A DNA stretch of 64,000 nt from CADEDH01 sp963732695. GTDB lineage: Bacteria > Actinomycetota > Acidimicrobiia > Acidimicrobiales > SZUA-35. The stretch covers positions 434,001 to 498,000 of the forward strand of contig CAVTAP010000008.1 of NCBI GenBank assembly GCA_963732695.1, written 5' to 3'. Shown here piece after piece: positions 8,030 to 15,874 of this stretch (within the stretch, counting starts at the first letter, position 1; every line of letters begins with the position of its first letter). Below the pieces are notes generated by a model. That model was not told where the DNA came from. It did no database searches and was given only the letters and a program-made list of their open reading frames with translations. The translations under genes were made by a program, and so were the position numbers.

Positions 8030-8401
8030 TCATACCGGGCGGATCCGCACCGGCCGGCCCGCCGTCAGCCGCTCCAGGTCGGCCGGGTCCGACGTCAGGA
8101 TCTCGTCGCCGGCGTGGGCCAACAAGGCGACGTGGGCGTCGACCACGTCGACCGTGCCCGACCGGGCCAGCAGCGGCCCGATGGCCCGGGCCGCCTCCCC
8201 ATCGAGGGGATCTTCCTGCACGCCTCGCAAGGCCCGGGCCAGAGCGACCTGCCGGCCCGGATCCCGGAGTACCTGAGCGACGACGGCGCTGCTCGTGATC
8301 AGCGGGATGTTCTCGGCCTCAGCCACGACGAGCCGCCGGAGGACCTCGCGATCCGTCCTCTCCAGGGCGATGAGGGCTCCGGCGTCGAGCACGTAGCGCA
8401 T
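8030..8401 (-). CDS. PIN-domain toxin (VapC-like ribonuclease)
   Basis: A 123-residue PIN domain, probably the RNase toxin of a type II toxin-antitoxin pair. Acidic active-site residues are D6 in YVLDAGAL, D88 in DVVDAH and D105 in LTSDPADL. The second canonical acidic position, usually Glu in AEVLR, is Gln43 here (VVAQVLR), which may lower activity or mark a subfamily. Its ATG overlaps the TGA of the upstream antitoxin gene by one base (TGATG), the coupled order antitoxin then toxin. The cellular RNA target is unknown. Confidence 0.8.
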   Translation of the reverse strand: MRYVLDAGALIALERTDREVLRRLVVAEAENIPLITSSAVVAQVLRDPGRQVALARALRGVQEDPLDGEAARAIGPLLARSGTVDVVDAHVALLAHAGDEILTSDPADLERLTAGRPVRIRPV

Positions 8402-8667
8402 CAGGCGGACTTCTTCTCAGCGTGGGCACGGGTCGCCCGCTCCTCGGCCTCATCCTCCTCCTGAGCCTCACGGAGAAGTTCCTCCCGGCTCCAGCCCTGC
8501 TCCGCCAGGATCTCGTCCAGCGCCAGACCGAGCAGGTGGTTCCGCAACCGCTGGCGGACGGCCTCGGCCATCCAGGCCGACACCGACATGTCGTCTTCCT
8601 CCGCCGCCTCCCGCAGGGCCCGGCTCAGCTCGGGATCGAGCGACACGCTGAACTTCTCGACAGCCAT
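8401..8667 (-). CDS. Ribbon-helix-helix-like antitoxin
   Basis: An 88-residue partner of the PIN toxin. The N-terminus FSVSLDPELSRALREAAEEDDMSVSAWMAEAVRQ is a short strand plus two helices, as in RHH/CopG antitoxins that bind DNA as dimers. The C-terminal 40 residues are highly charged (Glu/Arg/Lys-rich) and would wrap the toxin. It is first in the operon, with TAGTAT 6 bases before its ATG. Repeated CTACCA boxes at 8678-8693 around the -10 are candidate operator half-sites for autoregulation. Role inferred from size, fold and gene order. Confidence 0.78.
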   Translation of the reverse strand: MAVEKFSVSLDPELSRALREAAEEDDMSVSAWMAEAVRQRLRNHLLGLALDEILAEQGWSREELLREAQEEDEAEERATRAHAEKKSA

Positions 8668-8673
8668 GCCGCG

Positions 8674-8679
8674 ATACTA
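8674..8679 (-). promoter_or_regulatory. -10 box, leaderless start of antitoxin
   Basis: TAGTAT on the minus strand, 6 bases before the ATG at 8667; no Shine-Dalgarno in the gap. Confidence 0.5.
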
Positions 8680-8710
8680 CCACGGTGCTACCAGCGCCGG
8701 GGGACGCTTT

Positions 8711-9292
8711 CTATTCCAGCCAGGCCAGGATCAGCGAGCGCAGCCGGTCCATGCCGGTGCCCTTCTCCGACGACACCCACAGCACGTCGCCCGGCTCCAG
8801 CTGGCAGCCGGCCGCCACCTCCTTCACCCGCCGGACCCGGTGCGACGGCTTCACCTTGTCGTGCTTGGTGGCCACCACCGTGTGGGGGATCTGGTTGGCC
8901 CGCAGCCAGTCGAGCATCTCGTGGTCGAGGGCGGTGGGGCCCACGGCCCCGTCCACCAGCACGATCACCATGGCCAGGCCGTCCCGCTCCAGCAGGTAGC
9001 CCTCGATCATGGTCTTCCAGCCGGCCCGCATGGTCTTCGACGCCTGGGCGAACCCGTAGCCCGGCAGGTCCACCAGGCTGCCCCCGCCCTCGATCTCGAA
9101 CAGGTTGAGCAGGCGGGTGCGGCCCGGCGTGTTCGACACATGGGCCAGGCCCTTGCGTCGGCCCAGGGCGTTGACCAGCGACGACTTGCCCACGTTGGAC
9201 CGCCCGACGATCGCCACCTCGGCCTCGCTCTCGGGCAGGCGCTCCCACCGGTCGGCCGAGGTGACGAAGCTCAGGCCGAGGGGTGACGCCAC
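8711..9292 (-). CDS. engB: Ribosome biogenesis GTPase YihA/YsxC/EngB
   Basis: A 193-residue GTPase that assists 50S ribosomal subunit assembly. The P-loop is GRSNVGKS (residues 30-37). Switch I Thr lies in SNTPGRT, G3 is DLPGYGFA, and G4 is TKHDK (T-K-x-D type), followed by a G5-like VSSEKG. The length fits the compact EngB family. No ATG is available at the right place. GTG at 9292 gives the expected N-terminus and overlaps the 3' end of the upstream FMN-dependent dehydrogenase gene by 22 bases, so the two are probably one transcript. Confidence 0.93.
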   Translation of the reverse strand: MASPLGLSFVTSADRWERLPESEAEVAIVGRSNVGKSSLVNALGRRKGLAHVSNTPGRTRLLNLFEIEGGGSLVDLPGYGFAQASKTMRAGWKTMIEGYLLERDGLAMVIVLVDGAVGPTALDHEMLDWLRANQIPHTVVATKHDKVKPSHRVRRVKEVAAGCQLEPGDVLWVSSEKGTGMDRLRSLILAWLE

Positions 9293-10500
9293 TGCACCAG
9301 CTCCCGGTTGATGTCGGCCACCCGGGCCACGCCCGACAGCGCCATGGTGCGGGCCATCCCCTGGGCCAGGAAGCCGAGCACATGGTCGACCCCCCGCTCC
9401 CCCGCCGCCCCCAGGGCGTAGAGGTAGGCCCGCCCGATCATGCAGGCATTGGCCCCCAGGGCCAGGGCCTTCACGATGTCGGACCCCCGGCGCACCCCGC
9501 CGTCGCAGTAGATCTCGATCTGACCCCCCACCTCCTGGGCCACCGGCTCGATCAGCTCCACCACCGGCGGGGCCCCGTCGAGCTGGCGCCCGCCGTGGTT
9601 GGACAGGGCGATGGCCTGCACCCCGGCCGCCACCGCCAGCTTGGCGTCGGCCGGGCTCTGGATCCCCTTGAGCACGAGGGGCCCGCTCCACACCGACTGC
9701 AGCCACTCCACATCCCGCCACGACAGAGCGGCGTCGAACTGGGAGTTCATGTACTCGCTGAGGGTCACGGCCGACGAGCCGTCGTCGGCCGGGTTGTTCG
9801 TGGCGACGCTGGCGAACGTGATCGGCGGGTTGCGCAGGAAGTCGAGCGTCCAGGCCGGATGCAGGATCCCGTCGACGATCGTGCCCGGTCCGATCTTGGG
9901 CGGCAGGGTGTAGCCCCGGCGCACGTCGCGCTCCCGGCGGCCCAGCACGGCGGTGTCGACCGTGAGGATGATGGCCTCGTAGCCGGCCGCCGCGGCCCGG
10001 TCCACCAGGTCCTTCACCAGGCCCCGGTCCTTCCAGGTGTAGACCTGGAACCACTTGGGCCCGCTCGACACGGCGGCCACCTCCTCGATGGACCGGGTGC
10101 CCATGGTGGACAGGCCGTAGGGCAGGCCGGCCCGGTTGGCGGCCCGGGCCACGGCCAGCTCGCCCTGGGGATCGGCGATGCGGGTGAAGCCGGTGGGCGA
10201 CAGGGCGAGCGGCATCGGCACCGGTCGGCCCAGGATGGTGGTGGCGGTGCTGATGGCGCTCACGTCGCGCAGCACACGGGGATTCAGCTCCAGACGGCCG
10301 AAGGCGCTGACGTTGCGCTCCAGCGAACGCTCGTCTTCCGCTCCCCCGTCGATGTAGTCGAACACCCCCCGGGGCAGGCGACGCCGGGCCATGCGCCTCA
10401 GGTCACCCACGTCGGCCGCCCGGCTGATCCGGCGCTGCACCGGATCGAGCTCCAGGGGCTTGAACTGCACCACCGATCGGACGGTCTCCACCACACCCAT
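9271..10500 (-). CDS. FMN-dependent alpha-hydroxy acid dehydrogenase/oxidase (LldD-like)
   Basis: A 409-residue TIM-barrel flavoenzyme of the lactate/glycolate/mandelate oxidase family. FDYIDGGAEDERSL near the N-terminus, LSPTGFTRIADPQGE (FMN-binding), the catalytic His in LSNHGGRQLDG and IYCDGGVRRGSDIVKALALGA (phosphate site) are all present. It oxidises a 2-hydroxy acid to the 2-oxo acid. The family also includes mycofactocin maturase MftD, but no mft genes are nearby, so an LldD-like role is more likely. The start is the ATG at 10500, with TACGCT 6 bases upstream embedded in a 7-base inverted repeat. engB overlaps the 3' end. Confidence 0.88.
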   Translation of the reverse strand: MGVVETVRSVVQFKPLELDPVQRRISRAADVGDLRRMARRRLPRGVFDYIDGGAEDERSLERNVSAFGRLELNPRVLRDVSAISTATTILGRPVPMPLALSPTGFTRIADPQGELAVARAANRAGLPYGLSTMGTRSIEEVAAVSSGPKWFQVYTWKDRGLVKDLVDRAAAAGYEAIILTVDTAVLGRRERDVRRGYTLPPKIGPGTIVDGILHPAWTLDFLRNPPITFASVATNNPADDGSSAVTLSEYMNSQFDAALSWRDVEWLQSVWSGPLVLKGIQSPADAKLAVAAGVQAIALSNHGGRQLDGAPPVVELIEPVAQEVGGQIEIYCDGGVRRGSDIVKALALGANACMIGRAYLYALGAAGERGVDHVLGFLAQGMARTMALSGVARVADINRELVQWRHPSA

Positions 10501-10502
10501 GG

Positions 10503-10519
10503 CTGCAGCGTAGCTGCAG
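10503..10519. promoter_or_regulatory. Inverted repeat over the -10 box of the LldD-like gene
   Basis: CTGCAGC-GTA-GCTGCAG is a perfect 7-base inverted repeat. It contains the minus-strand -10-like TACGCT (10507-10512), which is 6 bases before the ATG at 10500. A dimeric regulator (FadR/GntR types commonly control such genes) could bind here; the regulator is not identifiable. Confidence 0.45.
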
Positions 10520-10523
10520 GCAG

Positions 10524-10567
10524 GGTTGGGCCCCGGCCGAGATGGGGTCCGGGGGCGCAGCCCCCGG
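10524..10567. repeat. Dispersed GC-rich intergenic element, short copy
   Basis: Shares GGTTGGG-CCCCG, GATGGGG and the hairpin CCGGGGGC-GCA-GCCCCCGG (10549-10567) with elements at 42569-42749 and 53058-53126. This copy lies between divergent genes. Confidence 0.6.
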
Positions 10568-10670
10568 AACAACCCGGGTAGGCGGTGGCGGGGTGGGACT
10601 ACCTACGATGGGGGTACACACCGGTGGCCAGGGGACCGCTGCCGGCGGCGAAACCGAGGGAGGCACCCCG

Positions 10671-11315
10671 ATGCCCCATCGATCGACTGGTCGCGCCCTG
10701 CCCCTCATCAGGCTGGGCGCGGCGGTGGCGCTCGCCGTGGGCGTGGCCGGCGGCTGCGGCGCCCAGCGCCAACCGGCGACGGCGGCCCCGGCCGGGCACA
10801 CCACCGCCACCCGGGGGCCGGCCGCCCCCACCACCTTCCCCCTCACGGTCACCGCGGCGCCGTCGACCACCCTGCCCTCGACGAACGTGCCGTCGACCAC
10901 GGTGATCGGCATCGTGCTCCCGGTGCCACCGGGGGTGATCACCGACGACGCCCAGACGGTGTCGCAACAGCTCGACGAGGCCATGGGCGAGCTGATGATC
11001 GACTTCACCGACGCCCCCGCCAGCTCCGCTCCCGCCACCTGCCAGGTTTTCGGGATACAGCCCCACACCGACCAGTACGCGGTGGCCGCCACCATCACCA
11101 ACACCGACGGCGTGGTGTCGACCTACCGTCTGGCCTACGAGCTCTTCGGACCCGACGGGGCATCGCTCGGCACCGACTTCAGCGTCGTCGCCGGCGTCGC
11201 CCCCGGCACCACCGTGCGCGACGACACCCTCGGTTACCTGAGCGACCCGGTGCCCTGGGACCAGGTCACGTGCCGGGTCATCGAAGTACGCCAGCTATCC
11301 GTGGTAGACGGCTAG
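10671..11315 (+). CDS. Putative secreted lipoprotein of unknown function
   Basis: A 214-residue protein. ATG 10671 is chosen because GAGGGAGG lies 7 bases upstream; the frame is open further up but without a good start. The N-terminus RALPLIRLGAAVALAVGVAGGC is a signal peptide ending in AGGC, a weak lipobox. A Thr/Pro/Ala-rich linker (residues about 35-85) leads to a C-terminal domain from about residue 115 with two Cys (TCQVF and TCRVI) and a strand-rich pattern, like small extracellular FxLYD-type domains. I do not recognise the family. The last 21 bases overlap the convergent CheC/CheX-like gene. Confidence 0.65.
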   Translation: MPHRSTGRALPLIRLGAAVALAVGVAGGCGAQRQPATAAPAGHTTATRGPAAPTTFPLTVTAAPSTTLPSTNVPSTTVIGIVLPVPPGVITDDAQTVSQQLDEAMGELMIDFTDAPASSAPATCQVFGIQPHTDQYAVAATITNTDGVVSTYRLAYELFGPDGASLGTDFSVVAGVAPGTTVRDDTLGYLSDPVPWDQVTCRVIEVRQLSVVDG

Positions 11316-11744
11316 ATCGCCGACGCCGTAGCCCTCGATGTCGACGTGGAAGGCGGTGCAACCGCAGGCCGACACGAGGGCCTGCATCTGCTCGGGCGGC
11401 ACCTTGAGCCCGGGATCGATCCGGACCCGGGCCCGGGACGCCTCGTTCACGAGGCGGGACAGCACGTTCGCCACCTCGATGTAGTTCTCCACCAGGTCCT
11501 CGTCGGGCTCGTCGCCCACCGTGGCCACCATGGGCGCCGGCATCAGGGCCAACGCTGCACCGGCGCGGTGGGCGAAGGCCAGATCGGACGCGATCACGGC
11601 CACCAGGGCGTCGTCGTCGTTCACCAACGCCCGCCGGGTCACCGGATGGTCGGGGCTGTCCTTCGACGGAGTGACCTTGACCGTCCGGTTCAGCAGCTTC
11701 CGCAGAAGCCGCTGTACGTCCCGGGACTCGAGGACCAACCCCAT
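11295..11744 (-). CDS. CheC/CheX-like chemotaxis phosphatase domain protein
   Basis: A 149-residue protein with no obvious name, last in the chemosensory cluster. It contains IEVAN, followed exactly 22 residues later by Pro. This matches the ExxN-x22-P part of the CheC/CheX phosphatase signature, and it is preceded by GAALALMP. The acidic or Ser residue normally four positions before the Glu is replaced by Glu. It could dephosphorylate the CheY encoded directly upstream (1-base gap), acting as signal terminator. The assignment rests on motif spacing and context, so it is moderate. Its 3' end overlaps the convergent lipoprotein gene by 21 bases. Confidence 0.5.
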   Translation of the reverse strand: MGLVLESRDVQRLLRKLLNRTVKVTPSKDSPDHPVTRRALVNDDDALVAVIASDLAFAHRAGAALALMPAPMVATVGDEPDEDLVENYIEVANVLSRLVNEASRARVRIDPGLKVPPEQMQALVSACGCTAFHVDIEGYGVGDLAVYHG

Positions 11745-11745
11745 G

Positions 11746-12111
11746 TCACGCCCTCGACCTGGCGTTCAGCGCGTCGGCCAGCTGATCGGCGTCGATCGGC
11801 TTGCTCAGCAGGAACGAGGCGCCGGCGGCATCGGCCTGCTGGCGGATCGCGCCGCTCGACTCCGACGTCACGAACCCCACCTTCACCATGTTGCCCTCGG
11901 CCCGCAGGGCGGTGAGCAACTCGATGCCGGTCATGTTGGGCATGTTCCAGTCGGTCAGGACCACATTCAGGTCGGTTGAACGGGCGATGCCCAGCGCCTC
12001 GTCGCCGTCCTCCGCCTCCAGTATCTCGGCTTCTTCGAAGCCGGCCTGGCGGATGGTGCGGATGACCAGCTTGCGCATCACCTTGGAATCGTCGACCACC
12101 AGAATCTTCAT
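11746..12111 (-). CDS. CheY-like single-domain response regulator
   Basis: A 121-residue receiver domain without output domain. The acidic pocket VVDDS, phospho-acceptor D54 in VLTDWNMP, the switch residue in FVTSES and K104 in LLSKPI are all present, so it should be phosphorylatable. It lies between the HDOD and the CheC/CheX-like genes in the cluster, 19 bases after the HDOD gene. With the second CheY at 15,494 it gives the system two receivers; which one talks to a motor or effector cannot be told, as no flagellar or pilus genes are in the window. Confidence 0.92.
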   Translation of the reverse strand: MKILVVDDSKVMRKLVIRTIRQAGFEEAEILEAEDGDEALGIARSTDLNVVLTDWNMPNMTGIELLTALRAEGNMVKVGFVTSESSGAIRQQADAAGASFLLSKPIDADQLADALNARSRA

Positions 12112-12130
12112 CGCAGCTCTCCCGCAGCTC

Positions 12131-12994
12131 TCAGGCTTCTTCGTTCCACATCGGCAGGAGCCCGGCCCGTTCCAGCCGTTCCTCCGCTTTGGCCGTGGCC
12201 CGGTCGAGATCGATCTCGAGGGCGTCGGCCAGCTTCAGGTCCACCGTCAGGTCGGTGTCGGCCGACCCGCCCCCCAGCTCCTCGTCGTGCAGGATCCGGT
12301 GGGCCAGGCGGTCGGCCAGGGCCACCCCGGCCGCCAGCTCGTCGCCCAGCTCCGGCTGATGGTGGAACTGGATGGCCCGCACGATCTCGTCGGGCAGCTT
12401 CCAGTGGGCGGCCAGGGCCGCCCCCACCTCGGCGTGGTCGAGGTCGAGCAGGCTCCGCTCGGCCGCCGTGATGTCGGTGCCCTCCTGCTGGAGCGCATCG
12501 GGGATCAGCTGGGGCCGCAGCAGGCGGGCCAGCAGCAGCTTGCCGATGTCGTGCAGCAGCCCGGCGGTGACCAGCGCGGCCGGCGGCTTGAGGGGGCTCA
12601 GCATCCGCACCACGTCGGTGATGTGCGACGTGGCCACGGCATGGGCGTGCAGCCCGCCTTCGTAGATCCCGTAGCCGGGTAGGGCCTCGTTGATCTCACT
12701 GGGCAGCGAGTTGGTGACGGCGATGGCCAGCACCCGGGCCCCGCCCAGGCGGACCACGGCCTGCTCCACGGTGGAGGCGGCCTCGATGGCGCCCACGAAG
12801 GCGGAGTTGGCCTCCCGCAGCACCACGGCGGTCAGCACCGGGTCGTTGCGCAGCGTGGCCGCCACCTTGTCGAGCCCGGCATCGGGGTCGCTCACCGTGC
12901 GGGCCAGATCGAGCACCGCCTGGGGCAGCGGCCGCATGGCTGCGGCCTGGTCCAGGATCCGGTGGTGCAGATCGAGGTTGGTTTCGTTCAGCAT
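12131..12994 (-). CDS. HDOD-domain signalling protein
   Basis: A 287-residue HDOD protein, a non-catalytic relative of HD phosphohydrolases. The N-terminal half has MRPLPQAVLDLARTVSDP and the VVRLGGARVLAIAVTNSL segment diagnostic of HDOD; the core reads LLHDIGKLLLARL. The later AEVGAALAAHWKLPDEIVRAIQFHHQP is the matching C-terminal helix set. HDOD proteins commonly occur with chemosensory genes and can tie signalling to c-di-GMP or type IV pili. The GGAGGG just ahead of the ATG at 12994 is a clear ribosome binding site. It sits between two CheX-like/CheY genes in the same transcript. Confidence 0.85.
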   Translation of the reverse strand: MLNETNLDLHHRILDQAAAMRPLPQAVLDLARTVSDPDAGLDKVAATLRNDPVLTAVVLREANSAFVGAIEAASTVEQAVVRLGGARVLAIAVTNSLPSEINEALPGYGIYEGGLHAHAVATSHITDVVRMLSPLKPPAALVTAGLLHDIGKLLLARLLRPQLIPDALQQEGTDITAAERSLLDLDHAEVGAALAAHWKLPDEIVRAIQFHHQPELGDELAAGVALADRLAHRILHDEELGGGSADTDLTVDLKLADALEIDLDRATAKAEERLERAGLLPMWNEEA

Positions 12995-13016
12995 GACAGG
13001 TCCCTCCGTTCGCCGA

Positions 13017-13493
13017 TCAGTTCCGGTCGGAGCCGTCGCCCGGACCGAGGGCGAGACGGACCCAGCCGGCGTGCACGGGCAGGGTGGCTTCCACCCAGCC
13101 GGCAGCCCGGCTGGCGTTCTCGTCGCCCGGGGTGGGGATGCCGATGACCCACTCCCCTGCGAGGAGCGTCTTCACCGCGCCGGCGCACATGTTGGCCAGC
13201 TCGCCCACGGCGTCGGCCACCTCGCCCTCGCCCGAGGCGGTGCCGGCGCCGAAGAAGGCGGCGGCCAGCAGGCCGGCGGCCTCCTTGTCGACGGTGACCA
13301 GCAGCTGGAGCTCGGCGTCGAGGTTCTCGGCGTCGCCGTGCAGGTTGGCCCGGGCCGTGATCCGGGGGGCCACCGCAGCGTCGAGCCGGGCCCCCTCTCC
13401 CGGCAGGTCGAGGGTGGCCCACACGTCGGCCAGCATGGCCTCGATGTCGGGCTCGGTCAGGGTGACCTCGGTGTGATGGTGATGATGGTCCAT
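13017..13493 (-). CDS. CheX-like phosphatase with natural His-rich N-terminus
   Basis: A 158-residue protein. The core motif DAVGELANM is an exact D-x3-E-x2-N signature of CheC/CheX phosphatases, with Pro residues 19 and 21 positions further on. The E and N would attack phospho-CheY. The N-terminus is MDHHHHH, a native run of five His that may bind metal or simply be a slippage product. ATG 13493 is chosen because GAGG lies 9 bases upstream; a TTG three codons earlier is the alternative. It is positioned between cheR and the HDOD gene. Confidence 0.75.
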   Translation of the reverse strand: MDHHHHHTEVTLTEPDIEAMLADVWATLDLPGEGARLDAAVAPRITARANLHGDAENLDAELQLLVTVDKEAAGLLAAAFFGAGTASGEGEVADAVGELANMCAGAVKTLLAGEWVIGIPTPGDENASRAAGWVEATLPVHAGWVRLALGPGDGSDRN

Positions 13494-13527
13494 GGGAGTC
13501 AACCTCGTGTCGAAAGGGGGCGGGAAG

Positions 13528-14379
13528 CTACAGGGGGCGGTAGCAGGTGGCCTTGGCCAGCTTGCAGGTCTGGTACGCCTGCGGGCCGCCCACCATGGTC
13601 TCGCTGGAGCCGAGCAGCAGATAGCCGTGGGGCTTGAGGACCTGGTCCTTCACCCGGGCCAGGATCTTGTGCTTGACCTCGGCCGGGAAGTAGATGAGCA
13701 CGTTGCGCATCAGCACCAGATCGCAGCGGGGGATGGCCGACCACGGCTCCAGCAGGTTCAGCATGCGGGCGTCGATCATCTCCCGCAGGTCGTTGCGGAC
13801 GATCCAGTCCCGGCCCTGCTGCTGGAAGTAGGTGATCATGTGCTTGGCCGGCAGGCCGCGGTTCACCTCGAACTGGCTGTAGCGGCCCTCCTTGGTGCGG
13901 GTGACCATGGTGGGCGACAGGTCGGTGGCCACGATCTTCACCCGCCGCCGGCGAACCAGGTCGCCGAAGTGCTCGTTGAGCAGGATGGCCAGCGTGTAGG
14001 GCTCCTGCCCGCTCGAGCTGGCGGCGCACCAGATGGTGAGCGGGTCCGCCGGGCCCAGCTTGGACAGCAGCTCGGGGATGATGGTGGCGACGATGTCGTC
14101 GAAGGGATGCTGGTCCCGGAAGAACGACGTCTCGTTGGTGGTCATGGCGTCGATCACGTCGGCGGCCACGGCGTTGTTCCCGCCACGGACCCGGCCGAGC
14201 ACCGCCCCCACGTCGGGGAGGCCATGCTGTCGGGCCACCTTGTCGAGCCTCGACTCGACGAGGTACTCCTGACCTGGCGCGATCTGGATGGCCGTCTTCT
14301 GGGCCAGGAACGTGCGCAGGAACTCGAAGTCCGCAGCCGTCACCGACGACGTCTTGGTGGCGGTTGGCGAGAGTGTCAT
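13528..14379 (-). CDS. cheR: Chemotaxis protein methyltransferase CheR
   Basis: A 283-residue SAM-dependent methyltransferase that methylates receptor glutamates for adaptation. The N-terminal helical domain (about 15-85) ends with MTTNETSFFRD, the CheR signature. The SAM site follows with IWCAASSSGQEPYTLAI, then IVATDLSP and CDLVLMRNVLIYFP. Its ATG at 14379 overlaps the cheB stop (ATGA), so cheB and cheR are translationally coupled. No C-terminal TPR extension is present. Confidence 0.95.
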   Translation of the reverse strand: MTLSPTATKTSSVTAADFEFLRTFLAQKTAIQIAPGQEYLVESRLDKVARQHGLPDVGAVLGRVRGGNNAVAADVIDAMTTNETSFFRDQHPFDDIVATIIPELLSKLGPADPLTIWCAASSSGQEPYTLAILLNEHFGDLVRRRRVKIVATDLSPTMVTRTKEGRYSQFEVNRGLPAKHMITYFQQQGRDWIVRNDLREMIDARMLNLLEPWSAIPRCDLVLMRNVLIYFPAEVKHKILARVKDQVLKPHGYLLLGSSETMVGGPQAYQTCKLAKATCYRPL

Positions 14380-15497
14380 CGGCGGATCGCCTCCAACCGG
14401 ACGGGGCCCGCCAACCGGGCGATGGCGCCGGCGATCTCGGGCAGGGGCAGGGTCTCGGTGGCCAGACCGGCCCGGTGCACGAAGCCCGGCATCCCCCACA
14501 CCACGCTGGTGGCCTCGTCCTGCACGACCACGTCGGCCCCCTCGTTCACGAGGTCGCGGGCGCCGTTGAGTCCGTCCTGGCCCATGCCGGTGAGCACCAC
14601 CCCGAGCACGGCGTCGTGCCACACGGGGACGGCCGACTGGAACAGCACATCGGCTGCTGGCCGGCACGAGTTGACCGGGGCGGAGTCGTCGGTGGTGATG
14701 GTGATCTCCCGATCGACCCGCTTGACCCGCATGTGGAGGCCGCCGGGGGCGATGTAGACCGTCTTGGGCTTCACCTTCATCCCGTTCTCGGCCTCCACCA
14801 CCGTGAGGGGGCAGCTGGCGTTGAGCCGCTCGGCCAGGATGGCGGAGAACATCGGCGGGATGTGCTGCACGATCAGGATCGGCAGCTCGAACGACCGGTC
14901 GATGCCGCTGAGCAGCACCTCGAGGGCGCTGGGGCCACCGGTGGAGGAGGCCAGCACCACGGCCTCCAGGCTCTTCCGGGTCTTGGGCCGGGCCGGGCGC
15001 TGGGGAGCGGCGGCCGCCGGGGCCCCGCCCGCCGCCAGGGCGGCCGGGGTGATCGGAGCCGCTCCGGAGGGAGCGGGGGCCGAGGAGGAGGCGCGGCCGA
15101 GGGCCCGGATCTTGGGCACCAGCTCGGTGCGGAGGCGGGCGATGGCGTCGGTGTAGCCGTCGACCCCGGTGGGCTTCAGCTGGTAGTCGGTGGCCCCGCG
15201 GGCCAGCGCTTCCATCACGGCCCGGCTGCCGGCCTTGCTGAAGGCGCTGAACATGATGATCGGGACGGCCCGGTCGAACTGGCGGATCTGCGACACGCAG
15301 TCCAGCCCGTCCATCACCGGCATCTCCACGTCCACCGAGACCACGTCGGGGCGGACCTGGCGCACCAGCTCGTAGCCCTCCTGGCCGTTGCCGGCCTCGC
15401 CCACGATCTGGATGTCGGGGTCGGTCTCCACCGCGGCGCTGATGATCTTGCGCACGGCTTTGGAGTCGTCGATGACGACCATCCGGATCGGCTTCAT
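14376..15497 (-). CDS. cheB: Chemotaxis response regulator protein-glutamate methylesterase CheB
   Basis: A 373-residue two-domain enzyme. The receiver domain (1-125) has D56 in SVDVEMP as phospho-acceptor and K109 in QLKP. An Ala/Pro-rich linker of about 40 residues follows. The methylesterase domain (from about 175) keeps the triad S185 (ASSTGGP), H212 (QHIPPMF) and D308 (GMGQDG). It removes methyl groups from, or deamidates, receptors, opposing CheR. It overlaps cheY by 4 bases upstream and cheR by 4 bases downstream. Confidence 0.96.
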   Translation of the reverse strand: MKPIRMVVIDDSKAVRKIISAAVETDPDIQIVGEAGNGQEGYELVRQVRPDVVSVDVEMPVMDGLDCVSQIRQFDRAVPIIMFSAFSKAGSRAVMEALARGATDYQLKPTGVDGYTDAIARLRTELVPKIRALGRASSSAPAPSGAAPITPAALAAGGAPAAAAPQRPARPKTRKSLEAVVLASSTGGPSALEVLLSGIDRSFELPILIVQHIPPMFSAILAERLNASCPLTVVEAENGMKVKPKTVYIAPGGLHMRVKRVDREITITTDDSAPVNSCRPAADVLFQSAVPVWHDAVLGVVLTGMGQDGLNGARDLVNEGADVVVQDEATSVVWGMPGFVHRAGLATETLPLPEIAGAIARLAGPVRLEAIRR

Positions 15498-15874
15498 GCC
15501 AGCCTCCCGGCCAGCGCGTTGGTCTGCTCCAGCTTGCTGCGGATCATCTCGCCGTCGACCGGCTTCACCAGGTAGTCGTCGGCCCCCACCATGAGGGCCC
15601 GGGCCATCTTCTTGGGGTCGGACTCGCTCGTGACCATCATCACGAACACGTCGGCGAAGGCCCGGGTGGCGCGGACCCGGCGCACCAGCGAGAGGCCATC
15701 CATCACCGGCATGTTCCAGTCGACCAACATCACATCGACCGGGTCTTCCGGGTCGAGCTTCGTCAGCGCATCTTCGCCGTTCTCCGCTTCTACCACTTCG
15801 AAGCCGAGCGGCGAGACGGCCCGCTTGAGCAGCATCCGCTGCGCCCGCGAGTCGTCGACGATCATGGCTCGCAT
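15494..15874 (-). CDS. cheY: CheY response regulator
   Basis: A 126-residue receiver domain: VDDS acidic pair, D52 in LVDWNMPVMDG, the switch Thr in MVTSES and K104 in YLVKPVDG. Its ATG shares one base with the TGA of cheW (TGATG) and its end overlaps cheB by 4 bases. Together with direct adjacency to cheA/cheW this makes it the probable main output receiver of the pathway. Confidence 0.94.
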   Translation of the reverse strand: MRAMIVDDSRAQRMLLKRAVSPLGFEVVEAENGEDALTKLDPEDPVDVMLVDWNMPVMDGLSLVRRVRATRAFADVFVMMVTSESDPKKMARALMVGADDYLVKPVDGEMIRSKLEQTNALAGRLA

